Below are positions 16,578-24,564 of a stretch of 64,000 nt of DNA, one piece after another. Within the stretch, counting starts at the first letter, position 1. Every line of letters begins with the position of its first letter. Under the pieces are notes generated by a model, which did not search any database, was not told where the DNA came from, and saw only the letters and a program-made list of their open reading frames with translations. Origin of the DNA: JAJCZZ01 sp964569085 (GTDB lineage: Bacteria; Gemmatimonadota; Gemmatimonadetes; Longimicrobiales; Gaopeijiaceae); the NCBI GenBank assembly GCA_964569085.1, contig CAZMTA010000008.1, positions 1 to 64,000 of the forward strand, read 5' to 3'. Made by a program: the position numbers and the translations under genes.

Positions 16578-17207
16578 TCAAGACCTTGCGGCCACGACGG
16601 TTCCGGCCTCCGAGGCCAGGACCTGGAGGCCCGCCTCCCGCACCGCGTCCTCGCCCCCCTCCCCGGCCTCCACGAGGACCAGGCGGGTCCGGGGAGCCAG
16701 CACGCGCGCGCCCTCGCCGATCCAGCGGCGCCCGAGGCCCCCGTCCACCACCACGCCCCGGAGGGTCCCGGAGAAGACGGGCAGGCCGGGCCGGGCGGCG
16801 AAGCGGGTCACGCCGGACGCCTCCTCCCAGGACGCGGCCGCCGGGTCCACGGCCAGGATCTCGACCCCCTCCATGAGGCGCGCGAGCGCGGTGGCGTGGG
16901 CCGCGGGCGCGCCCACCAGGGCCACCATGCCGGGCCCGCCGGGGATCCCCAGGAGCGCCTGGAGCCGTTCGCTCGCCTCCGCCTCCGGCGGCGGCCCCGC
17001 CGCCCGCCCCTCGGGGAGCGCCCGTCGCGGAGGAGCCCGCAGATCCCCGAAGCCGCCCCGCACCGGGAAGCGGTCCCGGCAGTTGGAGCAGCCGAGCTCG
17101 CCGTCCAGCACACGGCGGTCTCCGGTGGTGCGGTGCGCGAGGAGGATGAGCCCGAAGGCGGGCCCGCAGCGCGGGCAGGTCAGGCGGTCGGTGACGAGGA
17201 GGTGCAC
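16578..17207 (-). CDS. Zinc-ribbon (Trm112-like) protein with degenerate methyltransferase-like domain
   Basis: The first 60 residues hold a four-cysteine zinc ribbon (LTCPRCGPAFG and ELGCSNCRDRFPV) of the Trm112-like kind, which in other bacteria is often joined to an SAM-dependent methyltransferase. The remaining 150 residues form an alternating alpha/beta, Rossmann-like domain (MVALVGAPAAHATALARLME, then ILAVDPAAASWEE, then LRGVVVDGGLGRRWIGEG). The usual SAM glycine loop is weak, and the usual NPPY/DPP-type motif is absent. It may be a non-catalytic relative. It lies 12 bases after the QueD-like gene and ends the pterin operon. Confidence 0.6.
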   Translation of the reverse strand: MHLLVTDRLTCPRCGPAFGLILLAHRTTGDRRVLDGELGCSNCRDRFPVRGGFGDLRAPPRRALPEGRAAGPPPEAEASERLQALLGIPGGPGMVALVGAPAAHATALARLMEGVEILAVDPAAASWEEASGVTRFAARPGLPVFSGTLRGVVVDGGLGRRWIGEGARVLAPRTRLVLVEAGEGGEDAVREAGLQVLASEAGTVVAARS

Positions 17208-17219
17208 GGCGCGGACCGC

Positions 17220-17642
17220 TCAGAGCCCCGGGGCACGGGGCGCGGGGAGCGGCTGGCCCACCGGCCCGTACTGCGCCCACTGGTTCGGCGTCTCCCAGAT
17301 GCGGGCGTAGAGGAGCCCTCCTGCGAGCTCGGCGGGGAGCCGGTCCCGCAGCTCCTCGTAGAACCAGCGGGCCTGGTCCTCGGCGCTGGTGGAGCGGCCC
17401 TCGAACTCGGGAAGCTCGTTCAGGTGCTCGTGGTCGAGGCGCTCGGCCAGCTCCCGCAGCTCCCGCTTGAGGTCCACGAAGTCGAAGGCGATGCCCGAGT
17501 CGTCGAGCTCGGCCGCCTGGACGGCGACCTCCACCACGTACCGGTGGCCGTGGAGCTTGGCGCACTTGCCCTCGTAGTTCTCGAGGAAATGGGCCGCGTC
17601 GTAGTGGGCCTGGGCGCTGACGGTGTAGGCGAAGTCGCTCAT
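17220..17642 (-). CDS. queD: 6-carboxytetrahydropterin synthase (QueD-like)
   Basis: Would convert dihydroneopterin triphosphate to 6-carboxy-5,6,7,8-tetrahydropterin on the queuosine path, or act as another pterin synthase. The 140-residue product has the zinc-binding histidines in the AHYDAAHF segment and in KLHGHRY, with the QueD-type catalytic pattern CAKLHGH at about residue 27. The C-x3-HGH arrangement distinguishes it from the second family member at 18989, which has the C-x5-HGHN animal-type arrangement. Its start lies 22 bases after the SDR stop. No queC, queE or queF gene is seen in this window, so the queuosine role is not confirmed. Confidence 0.85.
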   Translation of the reverse strand: MSDFAYTVSAQAHYDAAHFLENYEGKCAKLHGHRYVVEVAVQAAELDDSGIAFDFVDLKRELRELAERLDHEHLNELPEFEGRSTSAEDQARWFYEELRDRLPAELAGGLLYARIWETPNQWAQYGPVGQPLPAPRAPGL

Positions 17643-17664
17643 GGGCTGGCGGGTCGGGAGGAGG

Positions 17665-18384
17665 TCACGCGTGCTGGACGGAGAGGAGCGGGACGTGGAC
17701 GCGGGCGGGGCGCGTGGCGAGGAAGAGGACCACCTCGGCCACGTCGTCCGGGGAGAGCATCTGCGCCCGGTCCGGCAGGTTCGGGTCCGCGTCGGGGTCG
17801 AGCGGATCCCAGATGGAGGTGTCGGTGGCGGCGGGCTCCAGGAGGGTCGCGCGGACGCCGGTGCCGCGGAGCTCCTCCACCAGGACCTCGTGGAACCCCC
17901 GGAGCCCGAACTTGGATGCTGAATAGGCGGCGTTGCCCGGGAAGGCCTGCCGCCCCGCCACCGAGCTCACGTTGACGATCAGTCCGTCGCCCCGCTCCAG
18001 CATGGCGGGCAGGAGGGCCCGCACCACCAGGAAGGTGCCCCGGAGGTTCACGTCCAGATTCCGGTCGAAGCCCTTCACCGTCTCCTCGGTCAGGGGGGCC
18101 ACACCGAACACCCCCGCCGCGTTCACCACCACGTGGGGCGGCCCGCCGAGGCGCTCCAGGAGCGAGTCCAGGGCCGTCCACACGTCGGTGTCGTCGGTGA
18201 CGTCCAGGGGGAGGGGCCGGGCGCCGGTCTCGGCGGCCAGCTCCTCCAGCGCCTCCCGGGAGCGGGCCGACACCCACACGTCGGCCCCGGCCTCGGCCAG
18301 ACGCTCGGCGGTGCGCCGGCCGATGCCGCGGCTGGCGCCGGTGACCAGCACCGTGCGCCCCCGCAGGGAGTCCGACACGGTCAC
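17665..18384 (-). CDS. SDR oxidoreductase in pterin operon (possible sepiapterin/6-pyruvoyl-tetrahydropterin reductase)
   Basis: Short-chain dehydrogenase of 239 residues with a complete fold: cofactor loop TGASRGIGRRTAERLAEAG, the VNAAG strand, the active-site Ser in NVSSVAGRQAF and Tyr/Lys in YSASKFG. An Arg after the first loop (SARS) suggests NADPH. On its own the sequence is generic. Its position between GTP cyclohydrolase I and two pterin synthase genes makes reduction of 6-pyruvoyl-tetrahydropterin to tetrahydrobiopterin a reasonable proposal. GTG at 18384 is the start because it overlaps the FolE stop as GTGA. Confidence 0.8.
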   Translation of the reverse strand: MTVSDSLRGRTVLVTGASRGIGRRTAERLAEAGADVWVSARSREALEELAAETGARPLPLDVTDDTDVWTALDSLLERLGGPPHVVVNAAGVFGVAPLTEETVKGFDRNLDVNLRGTFLVVRALLPAMLERGDGLIVNVSSVAGRQAFPGNAAYSASKFGLRGFHEVLVEELRGTGVRATLLEPAATDTSIWDPLDPDADPNLPDRAQMLSPDDVAEVVLFLATRPARVHVPLLSVQHA

Positions 18385-18992
18385 GACAGGGGCCGGTGGT
18401 CGCTGGTGGTCAGGCGGAGGAACTCGTCCCGGGTGCGGTGGTCCTCCAGGAAGCTCCCCCGCATGGCCGAGGTGACGGTCTTGGAGTTCTGCTTCTGCAC
18501 GCCCCGCATCATCATGCACAGGTGGTAGGCCTCCACCACGACCGCCACGCCCTGGGGGAGGATCGTGTCCCAGATGGCCTGGGCGATCTGCTCGGTGAGG
18601 CGCTCCTGCACCTGGAAGCGACGGGCGAAGACCTCCACCAGGCGGGCCGCCTTGGAGAGCCCCATGATCTGCCCGTCGGGGATGTAGGCCACGTGGGCCT
18701 TCCCGAAGAAGGGCAGCAGGTGGTGCTCGCAGAGGGAGTAGAGCTCGATGTCCTTCACCATCACCATGTTGTGGTGGGACTCGGTGAAGAGGGCATCGCC
18801 GATGGCGTCCTCGGGGGTCATGCGGTAGCCCTGGGTGAGGAACTCCATGGCCTTCCGCACCCGCTCCGGGGTCTTGTACATCCCTTCCCGCTCCGGGTCG
18901 TCCCCGTCCCGGCGGATCATCTCCGCCACCATGGCCTCGTAGGGCACGCCGGAGAGGTCCGGCCAGTCCTTCCGCTCGTCGTCGGCGCTCAC
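18381..18992 (-). CDS. folE: GTP cyclohydrolase I
   Basis: Opens GTP to 7,8-dihydroneopterin triphosphate, the first step of folate and tetrahydrobiopterin synthesis. The 203-residue product carries the zinc and catalytic residues: YSLCEHHLLPFFGKAHVAYI (Cys and the His pair) and the C-terminal AYHLCMMMRGVQKQNSKTVT with the second zinc Cys. VEVFARRFQVQERLTEQIA is also diagnostic. GTG at 18992 overlaps the PTPS stop. The SDR start overlaps this gene's stop. The three genes are therefore likely translated as a coupled unit. Confidence 0.96.
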   Translation of the reverse strand: MSADDERKDWPDLSGVPYEAMVAEMIRRDGDDPEREGMYKTPERVRKAMEFLTQGYRMTPEDAIGDALFTESHHNMVMVKDIELYSLCEHHLLPFFGKAHVAYIPDGQIMGLSKAARLVEVFARRFQVQERLTEQIAQAIWDTILPQGVAVVVEAYHLCMMMRGVQKQNSKTVTSAMRGSFLEDHRTRDEFLRLTTSDHRPLS

Positions 18993-19417
18993 GCGCCCTC
19001 CTTGGTTCCGGTGTATTCCACCGCGTTGCGCGGCGTCTCCTCCAGGCGCACCCGGGCCAGGCGGACGCCGGCGGGCATGTGCCCCTCCAGGCGGTCCCAG
19101 ATGGCCACGGCGAAGTTCTCCGTCGTGGGGTTTCGACCCTCCATCCAGGGAACCTCGAGGTTGAGGTTCCGGTGGTCGACGTCGGCCACCACGCGCTCCT
19201 GGAGCGTCTCCTTCAGGATCTTCAGATCCATGACGTAGCCCGTCTCCGGGTCGATCGGGCCCTCCACGGTCACGTACAGCTCGTAGTTGTGGCCGTGCCA
19301 GTTGGGGTTCGAGCAGTCACCGAAGACCTCCCGGTTCCGCTCGTCGGACCAGTCGTGGCGGTGCAGACGGTGGGCCGCGCTGAAATGGACACGGCGCGTG
19401 GCGAGCACGGTGGGCAC
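18989..19417 (-). CDS. 6-pyruvoyl-tetrahydropterin synthase (animal-type PTPS)
   Basis: Zinc enzyme that turns dihydroneopterin triphosphate into 6-pyruvoyl-tetrahydropterin. The 142-residue product has HFSAAHRL (first zinc His) and the catalytic-cysteine motif FGDCSNPNWHGHNYELYVTV with the other two zinc histidines. Also visible are TGYVMDLKILKE, the catalytic pair in DVDHRNLN, and the C-terminal glutamate in VRLEETPRN. The C-x2-NP-x-HGHNY spacing is that of eukaryotic biopterin-making PTPS (from memory of the human enzyme) rather than QueD. It is the first gene of the operon and is followed directly by folE. Confidence 0.88.
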   Translation of the reverse strand: MPTVLATRRVHFSAAHRLHRHDWSDERNREVFGDCSNPNWHGHNYELYVTVEGPIDPETGYVMDLKILKETLQERVVADVDHRNLNLEVPWMEGRNPTTENFAVAIWDRLEGHMPAGVRLARVRLEETPRNAVEYTGTKEGA

Positions 19418-19519
19418 GAAGGGGGACCTCCCGCGGGTTCTCAGGGGGACGGAGGCAAGGCTACCCCGGGCCCCCCGGGCGGGTCCGGCTCCGTGGACGG
19501 GGCCGGGGAGGGAGGAGCC

Positions 19520-19543
19520 AGGAGCCTGTCCGGACAGGCTCCT
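19520..19543. repeat. 24-base perfect palindrome overlapping the topoisomerase stop codon
   Basis: AGGAGCCTGTCC is followed directly by its exact reverse complement. As RNA it could fold into a 10- to 11-pair hairpin. It overlaps the TAG stop of the topoisomerase gene (19542-19544), and no T-tract follows on either strand. It may be a terminator or transcript-end stabiliser, or a dispersed repeat; no second copy was noticed in this window. Confidence 0.85.
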
Positions 19544-20666
19544 AGGCCGCCTCGGCGGGGGGCAGCGCCTCGGCCGCCTCGAGCCACTCCTCCAGGAGAG
19601 CCAGCGCCAGCGCCTCGCCGCTCCGCCGTCCCGGCTCGTCGAGCTCCTCGGCCCGCCGTCGGGCGCTCTCCAGGCGCTCCTCGAAGGAGCCTTCCCGCCA
19701 GAGCTCCTCGAGGCCGGGCGGGAGGTAGCTGGACCGGGTCACGGCGCGGGTGTTGTGGAGCCGCTCCGCGGCGGCGTCCACCGCCTCGAGCCACAGCTCC
19801 AGCCGCTCGTCGGGGTCGTCGGGGCGCGGCCCCGAGGCGAGCTTCTCGACCGTGGTGACCGTGGCCATCCACGAGCGGAAGTCCTTGGCCGAGAACGCCC
19901 CCTCGGCCACGTCCTGGAGGTACCCGTTCACCTGCTCGGGAAGCACCACGCAGCCCTCGCCGCGAACCCCCTCGTACTTCAGCACGCACTCGCCGGACAG
20001 CGTGCTCATCCCGCGCAGGGCGTCGGCCAGCGCGCCGTCCCGGACCTCCATCTCGATCAGCCGTCCGCCCTTCCCCTCGAACTCCACGTGGAGGAGGTCC
20101 CCCCGGAGCGCCCGCACGTGCTGGTTCCGCAGCGTGGTGAGCCCGTAGCTGCCGTTGGCCTGCGCGTACTGGGGATTGCCGACCCGGATGGCGGTGAGGT
20201 CGAGGAAGCGGAAGGCGGCGGCGAAGGCGCGCTGGGGAGGGAAGCCCCGGTGGGAGAGGTCGCGCCCCACGTTCCGCCGGGCCGTGGGAAGGCTGTGGGC
20301 GAAGCCGAGGATGCGGAGGAACTTCCTCCGGTCCCGGATGGCCCGCCAGCGGGGGTGGTACCGGTACTGCTTGCGGCCCTGGGTGTCCCGGCCGGTGGCC
20401 AGGATGTGGCCCCGGGGATCGGGGCAGACCCAGACGTCCGTCCACGCCGGCGGGATGGCCAGCGCTTCGATCCGGCTCCGCTCCTTCTGGTCCCGGAGGG
20501 TGCTCCCGTCGGGGAGACGGTAGGTGAAGCCCCGCCCCCACCGCAGGCGGGTGATGCCGGGCATGTCCGCGTCCACGTAGACGAGGTCGGCCGCCGCGGC
20601 CACGGCCTCGGGGTCGCGGCTGAAGCGTACCGTGCGATCGGGGGCGGACCCCTGGTCGGCGGACAT
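19542..20666 (-). CDS. DNA topoisomerase IB (poxvirus-like)
   Basis: Relaxes supercoils by a transient 3'-phosphotyrosyl bond. The product is about 374 residues and covers the whole bacterial/viral TopIB fold: an N-terminal domain with GITRLRWGRGFTYRLPDG, then RIEALAIPPAWTDVWVCPDP, the catalytic-domain segments RKFLRILGFA and NYAxA-like RVGNPQYA, a KDFRSWMATV region with active Arg, and the nucleophile in NTRAVTRSSYLPPGLEEL. The last Tyr there aligns with the catalytic Tyr. ATG at 20666 is preferred; a GTG three codons upstream is also open. Such genes travel between bacteria, but composition here matches the surroundings. Confidence 0.92.
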   Translation of the reverse strand: MSADQGSAPDRTVRFSRDPEAVAAAADLVYVDADMPGITRLRWGRGFTYRLPDGSTLRDQKERSRIEALAIPPAWTDVWVCPDPRGHILATGRDTQGRKQYRYHPRWRAIRDRRKFLRILGFAHSLPTARRNVGRDLSHRGFPPQRAFAAAFRFLDLTAIRVGNPQYAQANGSYGLTTLRNQHVRALRGDLLHVEFEGKGGRLIEMEVRDGALADALRGMSTLSGECVLKYEGVRGEGCVVLPEQVNGYLQDVAEGAFSAKDFRSWMATVTTVEKLASGPRPDDPDERLELWLEAVDAAAERLHNTRAVTRSSYLPPGLEELWREGSFEERLESARRRAEELDEPGRRSGEALALALLEEWLEAAEALPPAEAA

Positions 20667-20685
20667 GGTGCTCACTCGGTGGAGG

Positions 20686-20997
20686 TCAGGAGGCGGCGTA
20701 GGCGTGCTGGCGCTGGATCGTGCCGTCGGCACGGTGGATGACGAGCCGGCTCGGCGTGTGCTCGTGGGCGAGCTCCCGGGCCCGCTCCACGGCGGCGGTC
20801 TTGGTCTCGTGGAGGCTGCCCGGCTGGGACTGGCCCTCCACGGCCACGCGCCAGCCCTCGGAGGACCCGTCGGGCTTCACGTGGTAGACGACGGCCGCGT
20901 CGTCGCCGGAGCCGCGCAGCTTCTTCAGCGCGGCCACGGTCAGGCCGGCGGCGGCGGCGGCGCCTGCGGTGGACGCCAGGATCTTCTTGGTGGACAT
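20686..20997 (-). CDS. DUF2188 domain protein
   Basis: 103-residue protein with an N-terminal signal or membrane stretch (ILASTAGAAAAAGLTVAAL) followed by a DUF2188 domain: VVYHVKPDGSSEGWRVAVEG, then HETKTAAVERARELAHE, then SRLVIHRADGTIQRQHAYA. The family is small, widespread and of unknown function. It lies 19 bases upstream of the topoisomerase gene on the same strand, so the two are probably cotranscribed. About 200 bases separate it from the divergent UbiB-type kinase gene. Confidence 0.78.
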   Translation of the reverse strand: MSTKKILASTAGAAAAAGLTVAALKKLRGSGDDAAVVYHVKPDGSSEGWRVAVEGQSQPGSLHETKTAAVERARELAHEHTPSRLVIHRADGTIQRQHAYAAS

Positions 20998-21203
20998 GAT
21001 CGGACTCCGGTGCGGGAGAAGGGCTCGGTGCTCGGTCGATCAAGGGAGGCAACCATCGTGCCACCCGCCTGGAGCCTTCCCGACCCGCCCGGGGGGCCTT
21101 CGCGGTCCCAGGAGCGGCGCCCGGAGCGGGGGGCACGCGCCTTGCACCGCGGGTGCACCGAGCACCCTGCCCTCCCACCTCGCGAACCGGAGAAGCCCCG
21201 TCC

Positions 21204-22826
21204 ATGAGCAGCCTCCTGGAGCCCGGAAGCCTCACCACCCTCGGGGCGCTGACCCGCCTCCTCGTCCGCCACGGCCGCGCGGGCCTGTTCGACGGCGTGG
21301 ACGCCGAGGTGCCCGGGGGGTCGGCCCGGCCCGAGGAGCTCGCCGCGGACCTGGAGGCGCTGGGCCCCACCTGGGTGAAGCTCGGTCAGCTCCTGTCCAC
21401 CCGGCCCGACCTGATCCCCCCGGTCTACGCCACGGCGCTGGCCCGGCTCCAGGAGCGGGTGGAGCCCTTCTCCGGGGAGGTGGCTCGCCGGATCGTGGAG
21501 GAGGAGATCGGCGTGGGGGTCGACAAGGCCTTCGCGGAGTTCTCGGAGACGCCCCTGGCCGCCGGCTCCCTGGCCCAGGTCCATCCGGCGCGGATGCACG
21601 ACGGTCGGGAGGTGGTCGTGAAGGTCCGCCGCCCCGACGCCGAAGAGGCCATCGAGCGCGACCTCGGGGTGCTGGAGCAGCTCGCCGACCTGCTGGAGGA
21701 CCGCACCGACACGGGGCGGCGCATCGGGGCGCGGCGTCTCTTCGAGGAGATGCGCGACTCGCTCCACCAGGAGCTCGACTTCCGGGCCGAGGCCCGGAGC
21801 CTGCGGGCCATCGGCGCGGCCCTGGAGGACCGGGAGCGGGTCTCCGCCCCGGGACTGGTGGCCGACTACAGCGGGCGGCGCGTGCTCACCATGGAACGGG
21901 TGCCCGGCACCACCGTCGCCTCGCTGGGGCCCCTGGCCCGCATGGAGCGGGACCCGGTCCCCGCGCTGGAGGACCTGATCCGGGGCTACCTGGACATGGC
22001 CCTCGTGGACGGCCTCGTCCACGCCGACCCCCATCCGGGCAACCTCATCCTCACCCCGGACGACCGCCTCTTCCTGGTGGACGCCGGGATGACGGTGACC
22101 GTCCCCGAGCACAACCGGGACCTCCTCCTCCGCCTCCTGGTGGCCATGGCCGAGGGGAACGGCTCCGAAGCCGCCCGGCTCATGGAGGACCTCTGCCTCC
22201 GCTCCGACGACTACGAGCCCGAGGAGTTCGAGGCCCAGGCGGCCCGCCTCGTGACCCGCCACCACGTCGAGGGGGCGGAGCAAGGCGCGCTGGGACGGCT
22301 CGTCCTCGAGCTCACCCGGCTGGCGGTGGACCAGGGGCTCAAGGTCCCGCGGGAGGCGACCAAGTTCGGGAAGACCCTCCTGAACCTGGACGAGACCGCC
22401 CGCCTCCTGGATCCCGAGTTCCGTCCCGACCGGGTCGTGCGCGAAGCCACCATGGAGATGGTCCGGGAGCGGGGCATCGAGTCCCTCTCCCCCAGCCAGC
22501 TCCTCAAGGGCGCGCTGGAGACCCGGGAGTTCGTCATGGAGCTCCCCAAGCGGCTGGGCGACGCCCTGGACCGCTTCGGGCGGGACCGGTTCGAGATCCG
22601 GATGCACCTCCCGGAGGACTCCCCGGTCATGAAGGCGGCCCAGAAGATGGCCAACCGCATCACGGCCGGCCTGGTGATCGCGTCCCTGGTGGTGGGATCG
22701 GCGCTCCTCATGAGCGTGCCCACCGACTTCGAGATCCTCGGCTACCCGGGGCTGGCCATGGTCTTCTTCCTGGCCGCGGCGCTCGTCGGCGCGGCGCTGG
22801 TGTGGCGGATCTGGAAGGACGTCTGA
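21204..22826 (+). CDS. ABC1/UbiB-family atypical kinase
   Basis: Membrane-associated atypical kinase or ATPase that helps ubiquinone and related isoprenoid-lipid metabolism in other bacteria. The 540-residue product shows the family's hallmark KxGQ motif in WVKLGQLLSTRPDLIPP (about residue 55), the Ala-rich loop AAGSLAQVHPA, the lysine strand VVVKVRRP, the catalytic-type segment LVHADPHPGNLIL and the DAGM magnesium motif. Two C-terminal membrane helices follow (TAGLVIASLVVGSALLM and LAMVFFLAAALVGAALVW). ATG at 21204 was chosen over an in-frame ATG 51 bases upstream that would add a Pro/Arg-rich stretch. Quinone type in this organism is unknown. Confidence 0.9.
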   Translation: MSSLLEPGSLTTLGALTRLLVRHGRAGLFDGVDAEVPGGSARPEELAADLEALGPTWVKLGQLLSTRPDLIPPVYATALARLQERVEPFSGEVARRIVEEEIGVGVDKAFAEFSETPLAAGSLAQVHPARMHDGREVVVKVRRPDAEEAIERDLGVLEQLADLLEDRTDTGRRIGARRLFEEMRDSLHQELDFRAEARSLRAIGAALEDRERVSAPGLVADYSGRRVLTMERVPGTTVASLGPLARMERDPVPALEDLIRGYLDMALVDGLVHADPHPGNLILTPDDRLFLVDAGMTVTVPEHNRDLLLRLLVAMAEGNGSEAARLMEDLCLRSDDYEPEEFEAQAARLVTRHHVEGAEQGALGRLVLELTRLAVDQGLKVPREATKFGKTLLNLDETARLLDPEFRPDRVVREATMEMVRERGIESLSPSQLLKGALETREFVMELPKRLGDALDRFGRDRFEIRMHLPEDSPVMKAAQKMANRITAGLVIASLVVGSALLMSVPTDFEILGYPGLAMVFFLAAALVGAALVWRIWKDV

Positions 22827-22857
22827 GGAGTCCGGCCCCCCGGGGACGGGACCCGCA

Positions 22858-24564
22858 TCAGGCGAGCCGGTCCAGGACGGCCCGGGCCCACCGGCCCGGC
22901 CACTCCACGCGGCTGGACGGCAGGGCGTCCGTCCCCAGCACGCATCCCTCGGTGGGCGCGCCCACCACGCCCAGCCCCGGGGCCTCGGCGTCACCCACGA
23001 CGAAGCCGTCCAGCCCCACCTCCACGCCCCCCGTGCGGTGCCGTCCGCCGGTGCGGTTCACGAAGGCCCGGATCCATCCGCGCTCCGCCAACCTGCCGTA
23101 GAGGGGCGGCGGGCGCCCCAGGTCGAACCCCGGGATGCGGGCGTCCACCAGCGACCGGACCCGCGCCGAGCCGTCGGCGCTCACGAGGCGGTACGCGTCG
23201 GCGTCGGCCTCGATGGAGCCGTCCCGGGCCAGGCTCAGGTCCACGACCCGGTCCGCCAGGAGCGCCTCGACCTTCCGGGCGTTCACCGGGGGCGGGCCGA
23301 ACGCGAGCCGCCCCCAGCGCGGGCGGACCTCGGCCTCGAAGCGCTCCTGGCTGCCGGCGGTGAGCCCCCCGCACGACGCCAGGTACGCCACCCGCCCGAA
23401 GGCGCGGCTCCACACGTCGGCCAGGGCCTGCTCCCGCGAGCCCTCCGCCCCACGCAGGGCCAGCTCCAGGTCGGTCCGCAGCCGCCGGAGGACGCGGTCG
23501 TGATGGTCGTCGTCCGGGCCGCCGGGGAGCTCGGAGAGCGCCTCGGCCAGCTCCACCGAGCCCACGTCGGCGCGGAGCGGCGCCGCCCCCAGACGGGCCA
23601 GCTCCCGGTCCATCTCCTCCCGCACCAGCGGCCACAGGTCCTCCTCGAACGACCACGCCCCCCCGCGGGCCCGGAGGCGCTCCACCTCGGCCGGGACCAG
23701 GACCTCGAGGGGATGGCCTTCCCGGTGGGGCCAGGCGCCCACGCTCTTGGGCGCGGGGATCCGGCCGCTCCGGGAGAAGCCGAGCAGGGGCCGGGGCTCG
23801 CGTCCGGAAGGCCGGTACCGGAGCCGCCCGTCGCGTGCCTCCTCGAAGCGCCCTCCGCGCCCCTCGGTGAGGGAGAGGGCCACGTCCACGAAGGTGATCC
23901 CCAGGCCGAGGACCGCGGCGGGCTCGCCGGGAGGGATCCGGGACAGGTCCCGCGGACGGGTCCACCGGTGGGCGTACGCCAGCCCGTGCCGGGCCGCGTG
24001 GTCCCCCAGCTCCTGGGCCTCGGCGTCGGGGGGCGCGTCGAAGGGGACGCCGGTGGCCAGAAGGACGTGGGCGGCCTCGAGGTCGGGCCCGCCACGGCAC
24101 CGCACCCGCCAGCCCCGCGCCACCCGCTCCAGGTCCGTGACCCAGCCGGAGCTGGTCCGCACCCGCGCGGGAGCGGGGTCCGCGGCCACCAGGTGCGCCA
24201 GCACCGCGGCGAAGTACGCGCCCACCTCGCCCCGGGGGACGGGCTCGGTCCGCTCCGGGGCCGCGCCGGATCCGCGACGCGCCAGCCACGCCTCGAGGGT
24301 GTGGAGCTCGGGGGGAAGCACCCGGGACCGTCCGTCCTCCCACGGATCGACGGCCGCCAGGGGATAGTTGAGGAGCTCGTAGTCGGGCAGGTCCCGGGAG
24401 AAGTTGGGTCCGAACCCGTGGGGTCGGACGTCCACGAGCACGACCTCGAGCGCCACGCCCCGGCGCACCGCGCCGTCCGCCAGGCGCTCCGCCGCGTACA
24501 CGGCCCACGGTCCCGCCCCCACCAGGACGACCCGGGACTCGGAGGCGGAGGCGGAGGGCTGCAT
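22858..24564 (-). CDS. FAD/NAD(P)-binding oxidoreductase-like protein
   Basis: 568-residue flavoprotein-like protein. The N-terminal Rossmann loop is VLVGAGPWAVYAAERLADG, followed by a second-strand acidic end (VVLVDVRPHGFGPNFS) and DYELLNYPLA, which together match the FAD-NAD(P)-binding family PF13454-like proteins. A second nucleotide fold carries VLGLGITFVDVALSL around residue 220. The reaction is unknown; relatives are often annotated only as 'FAD/NAD(P)-binding protein'. It is divergent from the metal-uptake locus. A long hairpin lies upstream of its start (24622-24658). Confidence 0.8.
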   Translation of the reverse strand: MQPSASASESRVVLVGAGPWAVYAAERLADGAVRRGVALEVVLVDVRPHGFGPNFSRDLPDYELLNYPLAAVDPWEDGRSRVLPPELHTLEAWLARRGSGAAPERTEPVPRGEVGAYFAAVLAHLVAADPAPARVRTSSGWVTDLERVARGWRVRCRGGPDLEAAHVLLATGVPFDAPPDAEAQELGDHAARHGLAYAHRWTRPRDLSRIPPGEPAAVLGLGITFVDVALSLTEGRGGRFEEARDGRLRYRPSGREPRPLLGFSRSGRIPAPKSVGAWPHREGHPLEVLVPAEVERLRARGGAWSFEEDLWPLVREEMDRELARLGAAPLRADVGSVELAEALSELPGGPDDDHHDRVLRRLRTDLELALRGAEGSREQALADVWSRAFGRVAYLASCGGLTAGSQERFEAEVRPRWGRLAFGPPPVNARKVEALLADRVVDLSLARDGSIEADADAYRLVSADGSARVRSLVDARIPGFDLGRPPPLYGRLAERGWIRAFVNRTGGRHRTGGVEVGLDGFVVGDAEAPGLGVVGAPTEGCVLGTDALPSSRVEWPGRWARAVLDRLA

